Below are positions 17,798-24,689 of a stretch of 64,000 bases of DNA, piece by piece (position 1 is the first letter of the stretch; each line of letters begins with the position of its first letter). The DNA is from a bacterium Scap17 (lineage in GTDB: Bacteria; Pseudomonadota; Gammaproteobacteria; Pseudomonadales; Halomonadaceae): NCBI GenBank assembly GCA_013376735.1, contig VINJ01000001.1:2480001-2544000 (forward strand), in the 5' to 3' direction. The translations under genes were made by a program, and so were the position numbers. The notes beneath the pieces are model-generated. The model ran no database searches. It was not told the origin of the DNA and saw only the letters and a list, made by a program, of their open reading frames with translations.

Positions 17798-18547
17798 TCA
17801 GTTCGCCTCTTCCGCCTCGGCATCCTGCTGTTTGGCCAGCTTGTGGCCATCTTCTGACTGCCCGATCTTCCAGTAGCTGGAGACATAGAAGTGGGACTTG
17901 GGAATCTCGTAGGCCTGCTTGAGGTGAGCACGTAGCGCTCGCATGCTGCCGAATTCACAGGCCGCCCAGACAGAGATCTGACCTTCCTGTCGGGGCAGTG
18001 CGGCAACTTTCTCCAGCAGCGGCCGCCCTTCCGGGTCAGGCTGCGGATTGACCAGCCAATGCAACTCGATCCCCGGCGGGTGCTCCAGCGTCTGGATATC
18101 GGCCTCGCTGATCACCTCGATGACGGCGTGACCGCACGCATCAGCCGGTAGCTCGGCTAGATTGACGCTGATCGCCGGCAAGGCCGTCATGTCACCCGCC
18201 AGCAGGAACCCGTCGGCCTCCATATTGATCAGCTTCGTCGGGCCGGGGCCGCCGATAGTGATTCGATCCCCCGGCTGCGCATTGGCGGCCCAGAAAGATG
18301 CCGGACCGGCATGATCGTGAAGTGCGAAATCGACATCGATCTCGGTCGCACGCTGATGACGAATGGTATAGGTGCGCATCATCGGGCGCTCGCCTTCCCC
18401 ACGCGGAAACACCAGTTTGATATAGGCGCTCTCCTGCCCCTCGGGGATGGAGTCGATATTCTCCCCGCCCAGGGTGACGCGCAGCATATGCTCCGTCACC
18501 TGGGCAGAACGAATCACTTCAAGCTCTCGCATCGCGGGCTTACCCAT
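17798..18547 (-). CDS. Siderophore-interacting protein (FAD/NAD(P)H ferric-siderophore reductase)
   Basis: 249 residues from the ATG at 18547, where AGAGGAG lies 8 bases upstream. An upstream in-frame extension is possible but lacks such a site. Family motifs are RTYTIRHQR (FAD binding), GDMTALPAI in the NAD(P)-binding half and the C-terminal YVSSYWKIGQSEDGHK. These proteins reduce Fe3+-siderophores in the cytoplasm to release iron. The start overlaps the end of the upstream MarR gene by 8 bases (ATGGGTAA), which implies coupled translation. The C-terminal 20 residues are an acidic, low-complexity tail. Confidence 0.92.
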   Translation of the reverse strand: MGKPAMRELEVIRSAQVTEHMLRVTLGGENIDSIPEGQESAYIKLVFPRGEGERPMMRTYTIRHQRATEIDVDFALHDHAGPASFWAANAQPGDRITIGGPGPTKLINMEADGFLLAGDMTALPAISVNLAELPADACGHAVIEVISEADIQTLEHPPGIELHWLVNPQPDPEGRPLLEKVAALPRQEGQISVWAACEFGSMRALRAHLKQAYEIPKSHFYVSSYWKIGQSEDGHKLAKQQDAEAEEAN

Positions 18548-19025
18548 CTTGCGCACTCCTCTGGCAAACGCCTTCAAGTTGTTCGGCAGCGCGAGTTTCA
18601 TACTCGCCTGCATTGTGAATCATGGCAGATGCCGTCTTCACGAATGCGGCGACCTCCTCATCGCTGAGGTCGCCCGCCATACGCTGAGCTGTCTCAGCTT
18701 CCAGAGCTTCAATTTCCTTGAGCATGCTCTGCCCCGCCTCCGTGGGGGCGAGAAGCAGGCTGCGACGGTCTTGCGGGTTTTTCGACTTGACGATCAATCC
18801 CGCCGTCATCAATTCATTGAGCACCCGCGTCACGCGCGCCTTGTCCTGCCCCAGATGCTGCACGATCTTGTGCGCGGTGCACTCGGAGGTACGGTTAATG
18901 CCCTTCAGCACCCGAATATGCGTGACTGGCAGATCAAGCTGGTAACGCTGGATACCCAGACGCAGCTGCCTGCGATAGACATGCATCAGCTGATGCAGCA
19001 CATCATTGAGTGATGCCTGACTCAT
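18540..19025 (-). CDS. MarR-family transcriptional regulator
   Basis: 161 residues from the ATG at 19025, which begins MSQASLNDVLHQLMHVYRRQ. The winged helix covers residues 45-105, with HKIVQHLGQDKARVTRVLNEL and the wing NPQDRRSLLLAPTEAG. It precedes and overlaps the siderophore-reductase gene, so both form one operon. Inverted repeats directly upstream suggest autoregulation. Confidence 0.9.
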   Translation of the reverse strand: MSQASLNDVLHQLMHVYRRQLRLGIQRYQLDLPVTHIRVLKGINRTSECTAHKIVQHLGQDKARVTRVLNELMTAGLIVKSKNPQDRRSLLLAPTEAGQSMLKEIEALEAETAQRMAGDLSDEEVAAFVKTASAMIHNAGEYETRAAEQLEGVCQRSAQDG

Positions 19026-19042
19026 GTGTCGCTCACCATATG

Positions 19043-19087
19043 GTTGGTACAAGTCAACTATATTGGCAGATGGTTGACACTGTCAAC
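19043..19087. promoter_or_regulatory. Inverted repeats upstream of the MarR/SIP operon, candidate MarR operators
   Basis: GTTGACA-C-TGTCAAC at 19073-19087 is a perfect 7-1-7 inverted repeat. A second, weaker dyad at 19043-19058 has the same outer half-sites (GTTG and CAAC). Both lie 18-62 bases upstream of the MarR start, where a MarR dimer would block transcription. Confidence 0.6.
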
Positions 19088-19262
19088 AAAAACAGGATCG
19101 AGAAGCATTCTCATATTAATACCAAAAATCTCATATGCCTATCACTGTTCCTTCCACTACCAGACGCCTATCAGACAACACTTGCCGCGTGAGATGGTGA
19201 CAGCGAGCAAGAACCTGCTAAGGTCGAAGGCCCCACATTCCTGACGCCCACGAGAGGCATCG

Positions 19263-19937
19263 ATGGCTGAACTCTGCCTGCTGTTTGATTCCGATGGCAC
19301 CCTGGTCGATAGCGAAATCCTCCTCGCCGAAGCCATGTCCAGCACCCTGCCCCGCTATGGTCTGCCATTTACCAGCGACCGCTATATGAACGAGTTTCGC
19401 GGCATGCGTTTCATGAGCATCGTGCGCACGCTGGAGGCAGCACATGGCGTTCTGGAAGAAGAGCCCATACGGCGCATGGAAGGCGAGATGCGAGCGCTGC
19501 TGGAAGAGTTGATGAAGGCGCGCCTGACAGCGATGCCCGGCATGTCAGCCGCCTTGATGGAACTTGAGGGCTATCCCTGTGGCGTGGTGTCCAATGGGCC
19601 CGAACGCAAGGTACGTCTGGCGTTGGACACTACGCGGCTGGCGCGTTTCTTCGACGGGCATATCTTCAGTGCCTATACCCTGGGCGTGTGGAAACCGGAC
19701 CCTCGAATCTATCGGCTCGCCGCTGAGCATATGGGCTTTGCGCCTTCACATTGCGTGGTGATCGATGATGCCATCGTCGGTGTACAGGCAGGATTGGATG
19801 CTGGCATGCAGGTCATCCACTTCGCCCACCACGACGACGGCCATGAAACGCCGCATGGTGCATTGCGCATGCACCATGCGCGCGAGCTGCCGAGGCTGGT
19901 GGCGCAGATTTCCCAGAGACTCGCTGCGCAGTACTAG
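19263..19937 (+). CDS. HAD-superfamily phosphatase (YieH/phosphoglycolate-phosphatase-like)
   Basis: 224 residues. HAD motif I is LLFDSDGTLVDSE with both aspartates present. Motif II is GVVSNGP, motif III the lysine in GVWKPDPRIY and motif IV VIDDAIVGVQAGLDAGM. The cap lies between residues 15 and 90. The pattern fits small-sugar-phosphate phosphatases such as YieH. The gene is monocistronic, with a weak terminator about 75-95 bases downstream. Confidence 0.85.
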   Translation: MAELCLLFDSDGTLVDSEILLAEAMSSTLPRYGLPFTSDRYMNEFRGMRFMSIVRTLEAAHGVLEEEPIRRMEGEMRALLEELMKARLTAMPGMSAALMELEGYPCGVVSNGPERKVRLALDTTRLARFFDGHIFSAYTLGVWKPDPRIYRLAAEHMGFAPSHCVVIDDAIVGVQAGLDAGMQVIHFAHHDDGHETPHGALRMHHARELPRLVAQISQRLAAQY

Positions 19938-20324
19938 ACGTCGTCGATTCTTCTCTCTCAATTCCCGCTCGCTGAAATTCTGCACCGAGAACTTCTTCAT
20001 CGAGAAATCCTGCCCCTCGAGGCGGGGTTTTTCATGCCCGGCGTACAATACGGCTGCTCGTGGTGTGACTCGCTTTGCGTGTCGCGCCAACCAGTACTCC
20101 CGTTCAAAAATACCGCATGCCGCCCCTCACCCTTTGATATAAATAGGCAAGTTTTAGCGACTAAAGCGCCTATATATCACCTTTCCCGATACCTATAGTG
20201 CCTCTACAGCAAACCCGCGCAAGACACGCAAGGCTCGCGCACGGACAGCCAGATGCAGCTGTCTTGCGCGCCCTTGACGTGATCAGAGCGCAACCGCCGC
20301 ACACCTGATATCAGGATCATGACC
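19938..20324. other. Gene-free stretch between HAD and SDR genes
   Basis: 387 bases. They hold a weak hairpin with T run (20013-20032), one copy of the CAGTACTCCCGT core (20092-20103) also found in the 18-bp tandem repeat at 3.8 kb, and a nested dyad at 20143-20173 (outer arms ATAGGC and GCCTAT, inner arms TTTAG and CTAAA). The dyad may be an operator for the SDR gene. No gene is seen. Confidence 0.45.
20013..20032 (+). terminator. Weak terminator after HAD gene
   Basis: CCCC (20013-20016) and GGGG (20024-20027) form a short stem followed by TTTTT. The stem is short, so confidence is low. Confidence 0.4.
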
Positions 20325-21275
20325 ATGACTCGCAATATCCCCTTTGGCCCCAAGGGCTGGACCCCAGACAGAATCGGCTCGCTCGTCGGCAAGACCTATG
20401 TCATCACCGGCGCCAATAGCGGCGCGGGTTTTCAGGCGACGCGCATATTGCTGAGCAAGGGGGCGAGCGTCGTGATGTTGAATCGCAACCCGACCAGATC
20501 AGAGATCGCCATCGCGGCGCTGCAAGAGGAGTTTGGCCCCGCGGCGAATGTCCGCCATATCCGCATGGATCTGGCGGAGCTGGCCTGCGTACGCAGCGCG
20601 GCCGCGGAAGTACTGGAGAAGGTCCCGCAGATCGATGCCCTCATCTGCAATGGCGCCATCGCTCAGGTTTCCCGACAGCAACTCACCGTCGATGGTTTCG
20701 AAAGTCAGCTCGGCGTGAATCATTACGGGCATTTCCTGCTGTGCGGGCTGCTGTTCGAGCGCATCGATGCCTCCCACGGGCGGATCGTCGTGGTTTCCAG
20801 TGAAGGCCACAAGATGGGCCTCAAGACCATCCAGTTCGATGACATGAACTGGGAGCACAACTATCACCCAAACAAGGTCTATAGCCACAGCAAGCTGGCA
20901 CAGATGATGTTCGCCTATGAACTGCAGAACAGGATTGAGGCCGCAGGCCGCCAGGCAAGAGTTCTTGTCTGCCATCCGGGCGCGTCCAACACCTCACTGA
21001 TTCGTGACGACGCCAACCTGGCGACTCGACTCAGCTGGGCACTGATGGTGAAGACAGGGATGGCGCAGACGGCAGAGAAAGGCGCTTACCCGGAAGTCAT
21101 GTGCGCCACCGAGGAGAACCTCAGACAGCATGCCTACTACGGCCCGACAGGGCTGATGAATTTCGGCGGGCCGGTAGGCGAGTGTGAGTTGGGAGCATTC
21201 GTTCTCGAGAAAAACGTCATGACCCGACTGTGGCAAGTCTCGGAGCAGGCAACGCGGTTCAGCTGGTCAATCTGA
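20325..21275 (+). CDS. Short-chain dehydrogenase/reductase (SDR)
   Basis: About 316 residues. The ATG at 20325 has AGGA 8 bases upstream; the ATG at 20319 is too close to it. The cofactor motif is VITGANSGAGFQATRIL. The catalytic pair is in YSHSK, and the preceding serine is in VVVSSEGHKMG. The usual NNAG motif is altered to CNGA (residues about 107-110). Length and the region after the active site resemble the retinol-dehydrogenase/protochlorophyllide-reductase-like branch. The substrate is unknown. Confidence 0.85.
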   Translation: MTRNIPFGPKGWTPDRIGSLVGKTYVITGANSGAGFQATRILLSKGASVVMLNRNPTRSEIAIAALQEEFGPAANVRHIRMDLAELACVRSAAAEVLEKVPQIDALICNGAIAQVSRQQLTVDGFESQLGVNHYGHFLLCGLLFERIDASHGRIVVVSSEGHKMGLKTIQFDDMNWEHNYHPNKVYSHSKLAQMMFAYELQNRIEAAGRQARVLVCHPGASNTSLIRDDANLATRLSWALMVKTGMAQTAEKGAYPEVMCATEENLRQHAYYGPTGLMNFGGPVGECELGAFVLEKNVMTRLWQVSEQATRFSWSI

Positions 21276-21325
21276 TCTTGAACCGACCATCGCCCTTCCC
21301 ACCCACTTTCAGGGAGGTGAGTTAC

Positions 21326-22021
21326 ATGAACGCATCAATGGTACTTTCAGGACTCCTGATGATGATTCCGAACCTGTCGTTCGCCAACAGCCTTTATGAC
21401 GAGCTGATCCAGCCGGAGACCTCGATTCAGGACAGTGAAGGCAATCTCTATCGCAGCGTGAAGATCGCCGATCAGACCTGGCTTGCCGACAACCTCAGAA
21501 CGACTCGCTATCAGGATGGCTCGCCCATCAAAACGGCATTCATTCCTGATGATGATCACGACAACCTTCTGCCGTATGGCCGTCTTTACGACTGGCACGA
21601 TGTCAATGATGCTCGCAATCTCTGCCCAGCGGGCTGGAGAGTCGCCTCGGATGAGGACTGGAAGACACTGGAACGCACCATTGGAATTGCAGAAAAGGAA
21701 ATCGACTCGACGGGCTGGCGTGGCGATGATGATATCGCCATCACGCTCAAGGCGGCTCAACCCGACTCCCTGTTGACGTCCTTCGATCAGGCACGCATCA
21801 ATCTCAGCGGCTTTTCTGCCAGACCGGCGGGCGTGAAGTGGAAGGGTTGGTATATCACCTAGGGGGCATACACCGAATTCTGGACCCGCACGGAGGCCAC
21901 ACCGGCGAAAGCGTTTGCCAGAACATTGGCCTACTCCTGGTGGAATCCGCACAAGGGCGAGATCCGCCGCGCGGCACTTGGCAAGAATGGCATGTTCTCG
22001 GTGAGATGCATCAAGGAGTGA
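21326..22021 (+). pseudogene. Secreted FISUMP-domain protein interrupted by an in-frame amber codon
   Basis: A strong AGGGAGGTGA at 21311-21320 sets the start at 21326. The N-terminus is a signal peptide ending near LSFANS. The body matches the Fibrobacter succinogenes major paralogous domain (QTWLADNLRT, GRLYDWHDV and CPAGWRVASDEDW). A TAG at 21860-21862 stops translation at 178 residues. The same frame continues without further stops for 52 codons with the family-typical ending (EFWTRTE, AYSWWNP and GMFSVRCIKE) to a TGA at 22019-22021. A single substitution would restore the 231-residue protein. It is either a recent pseudogene or a sequencing error; readthrough is less likely. Confidence 0.85.
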
Positions 22022-22393
22022 TCAGGTCAAGATACTGGTGTCGCGCTGATGCGGTTTTCAGGTCAGATGAAAACTCCTCCCTCATCAATCGCCCAGCGAG
22101 AGATCGCCAACTCAAGACCTGAGGGCCAGACGTTCAGGCCAGGATTGTTGCGTCCTGTCATCCAATCCGCGCGGCTCGACACACTCGATGCTGCCCCTCA
22201 ACCACCATCAATCCGCACGGACGCAGGCCCACCGCGACCCCACTCCCCCACTCTCTGCCTTGTCCGCCGCTGCCAACGCCTTGTCAGGCATGTCCATACG
22301 CCAGAAACGACAACGGCCCCTCATGTTGAGGAGCCGTGAGTGAGGAGCCGTTGTCGTGAAGTCTTGCGACGTATCTGTCAGCGCATCCCGCGG
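22022..22393. other. Gene-free stretch between convergent genes
   Basis: 372 bases. Only the terminator at 22307-22357 is recognisable. The rest carries no convincing gene or repeat. Confidence 0.5.
22307..22357 (-). terminator. Terminator of the BCCT carrier gene
   Basis: ACGACAACGGC (22307-22317) pairs with GCCGTTGTCGT (22347-22357). An inner CTCA/TGAG stem adds to it. On the minus strand the hairpin is followed by TTTCT. Confidence 0.75.
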
Positions 22394-24010
22394 TTACGCC
22401 TGACGATTCGTCTTCTTCGGCTTGCGCTGGAAGGCCGGCATGTCATCGATGACCAGTACTGGGTTCAGCTCTTCCTTGGGGAAGTCATTCTTGAGCCAGC
22501 GCAGCATGGACAGCCCCAGAATCAGCATCACCGGAATCATCGGCAGCGCCACCACGATGGTGGAGGTCTGGACGGTCTTCAATCCCCCCAGCTGGATCAG
22601 AGCCACCCCGACAGCGGCGATCAGGAAGGCCCAGATCAGGCGGAACGAGCGCTTGGGCTCCTGATACCCGGAGAGCTTGCGCGACGTGACCGAAGCCAGC
22701 ACGTAGGCCGAGCTGTCCAGGGTGGTTGCCAGGAAGATGAAGCACAGCAGAATGAAGGCCACCGTGACCAGCTTGGCAAACGGCAGGGTCTGCAGGATAC
22801 CTTCCACCGCCAGCGGGATACCGCCGCTGTCCAGCAGCGCCTTGATGTCAAGTGCGCCACTGATCTGCAGGTCCAGCGCGTAACCACCCCACACCGCGAA
22901 GAACACCCAGGTGCCCAGCGAGCCGAATACCAGCTCGGCGATGATCAGCTCACGGATGGTACGGCCGCGCGAGATGCGCGCCACGAACAGGCCAACCATC
23001 GGCGCGTAGGCGATCCACCAGGCCCAGTAGAAGACGGTCCAGTCCTTCCAGAAGGTGGAATCCCCCGCCGGGTCGGTCCACAGGCTCATTGGGATGAAGT
23101 TGCCCAGGGTCTTGCCGAGGCTGTTGACGAAGCCTTCGACCATGAATTGCGAGTCACCGACGAGGAAGGTGAAGGCCAGCAGGAAGATCGCCAGGATCAC
23201 GTTGACGTCGGAGAGAATCTTGATGCCCTTGGCCAGGCCGAACCAGACACTGGCGGAGAACATCGCCGTCCAGATGCACAGCACCGCGACTTCCAGCCCG
23301 AAGTTGGCTTCCATGCCAAGGATGCCACTGACCAGCTGCGAGACCAGCGGGACCGCCAGCCCCAGCGAGGTGCCGACGCCGCCGACAATCCCGAACACGA
23401 CGATGGAATCCAGCAACACGCCCCAGGCACCATCCGCATGACGACCCAGTACACCGCGTGAGGCGACGGACAGACGCACGCCATCACGCTTCTTGACGTA
23501 CATGGAGTAGGCGATCGGCAGGCCCGGCAGGCAGTAGAAGGCCCACGGCGTCAGCCCCCAGTGGAACTGACCGAAGGCCAGCGCCCACTCCGCGGCCTCA
23601 CGACTCTTGGCCGCCACGTGGTAGGCCGGCGAGGTGTAGTAGTAGATCGGCTCGACCCATGCCCAGTTGACGATCGCGATCCCCATCCCGCAGGTGAATA
23701 TCATCGCCACCCAGCTGAAATAGGAAAAGTCAGGTGTATCCTCAGCCCCGCCCAGGCGGACGTTGCCGTAGCGGCTGAACGCCAGCCAGATGAGGAACCC
23801 GACGACACTCAGGCCGGCCACCAGGTACAGCCAGCCGAATTTGCCGGTGGCGAAGGAGAAAGCGGCATTGATCAGCGCGGTGCTGGCCTCCGGGAAGAGG
23901 ATGACCGGAGCGATGAAGGCCACGATGACCAACACGGCAGGGATGAAGACACGCGGGTCCAGATGATCGCCATCACTGGCGGGGGGAACGGCTTCTTGCA
24001 CGGCTACCAC
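22394..24010 (-). CDS. BCCT-family betaine/choline/DMSP transporter
   Basis: 538 residues with 12 membrane segments. The family hallmark tryptophan-rich stretch is near residues 330-360 (WTVFYWAWWIAYAPMVGLFV). The Na+-coupled compatible-solute signature GMGIAIVNWAWVEPIYYY is near residues 107-124. The start is a GTG at 24010 or, better placed behind AAGGTG, at 24001. It is a close paralogue of the carrier at 27287-28924 and lies just downstream of dddD on the same strand, so it probably imports DMSP or glycine betaine. It has its own leader with a strong hairpin, so it may be transcribed separately from dddD. Confidence 0.92.
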   Translation of the reverse strand: MVAVQEAVPPASDGDHLDPRVFIPAVLVIVAFIAPVILFPEASTALINAAFSFATGKFGWLYLVAGLSVVGFLIWLAFSRYGNVRLGGAEDTPDFSYFSWVAMIFTCGMGIAIVNWAWVEPIYYYTSPAYHVAAKSREAAEWALAFGQFHWGLTPWAFYCLPGLPIAYSMYVKKRDGVRLSVASRGVLGRHADGAWGVLLDSIVVFGIVGGVGTSLGLAVPLVSQLVSGILGMEANFGLEVAVLCIWTAMFSASVWFGLAKGIKILSDVNVILAIFLLAFTFLVGDSQFMVEGFVNSLGKTLGNFIPMSLWTDPAGDSTFWKDWTVFYWAWWIAYAPMVGLFVARISRGRTIRELIIAELVFGSLGTWVFFAVWGGYALDLQISGALDIKALLDSGGIPLAVEGILQTLPFAKLVTVAFILLCFIFLATTLDSSAYVLASVTSRKLSGYQEPKRSFRLIWAFLIAAVGVALIQLGGLKTVQTSTIVVALPMIPVMLILGLSMLRWLKNDFPKEELNPVLVIDDMPAFQRKPKKTNRQA

Positions 24011-24021
24011 CTTGGTGAGAA

Positions 24022-24062
24022 AGCCCGAGCAGGAACGGCGAGACGCCGCTCTTGCTCGGGCT
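24022..24062 (-). promoter_or_regulatory. Leader hairpin directly before the BCCT start (attenuator-like)
   Basis: On the minus strand the arms (24044-24062 and 24022-24040) pair over 19 positions with one mismatch and one wobble, including AGCCCGAGCA with TGCTCGGGCT. The hairpin is followed by TTCTC and ends about 12 bases before the GTG start. It sits between the AT-rich promoter region and the coding start, so it could act as an attenuator or hide the ribosome site. It may also be a leftover terminator. The role is inferred. Confidence 0.5.
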
Positions 24063-24294
24063 ATTCGCTATATTCGATAATTTTTCGTAATGGAAAGAGC
24101 GCGGCATTATACATTTTTTTATTCCACGCGCATTATACTTTCCCGGCAACCGCGGGGAGCATGAATCGCGACACGGTATTTTCTCATGAAAACATGAATT
24201 TCATTCATCAATCTTGCACTGCGCACCTCACATCCTCGCGCCCTCCTCATGCCTTCTTCGCGCCCTCCTCGACCCAAGGTTCCACCAGACGCGA

Positions 24295-24328
24295 ACAGGC
24301 CGCCGACACGTCGATGTCGGCGGCCTGT
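24295..24328. terminator. Orphan 14-bp hairpin
   Basis: ACAGGCCGCCGACA (24295-24308) pairs perfectly with 24315-24328 around a 6-base loop. No gene ends nearby and the T run is poor, so it may mark the end of a lost gene. Confidence 0.5.
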
Positions 24329-24585
24329 GGGTCTCAAGCGCTCATGAGCGGCGACTGTCACGCAGAAGCCAGCACCTGACGCGGCAGTCTTTCCGCCCCT
24401 TGCTTCGCGAGGGTCACGCCAGCTGATGCATCACTATCAAGAGCAGCATCATCAACGTTAACCTCATGTCACAAGAGGCTCAGCGCTTGAGCACTTCTCA
24501 TGCGCGGTAAGCTGCCCTCTGCAAGCTCAGGGTCAGACGAGCCGGCCTTGAGCGATCAGCACTGGCTGACGTGATGAGTCACGAA

Positions 24586-24620
24586 AACGCCCCACCTCGT
24601 GAATCACGAGATGGGGCGTT
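24586..24620 (-). terminator. Terminator of dddD
   Basis: The arms 24586-24601 and 24605-24620 pair over 16 positions with one mismatch. On the minus strand the stem is followed by TTTTCG. It lies 70 bases after the dddD stop. Confidence 0.85.
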
Positions 24621-24689
24621 GGAACGTCTCAGACGCTATCGACTGCCTTCAATCGGCGGCCCTCGGTGAACAATCACCGCATGGCGGGA

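Larger units (their letters stand above)
24011..24689. other. 679-base gene-free region between the BCCT gene and dddD
   Basis: It contains three hairpins: a leader hairpin at the BCCT start (24022-24062), an orphan 14-bp hairpin (24295-24328) and the dddD terminator (24586-24620). The section 24060-24130 is AT-rich (runs of T, repeated CATTATAC) and is the likely BCCT promoter on the minus strand. No gene is seen between 24130 and 24580. Confidence 0.6.

Noticed and set aside
22340-23461. 373-codon plus-strand frame opposite the BCCT carrier
   Set aside because: It is compositionally an antisense artefact, and the opposite strand encodes a complete transporter.
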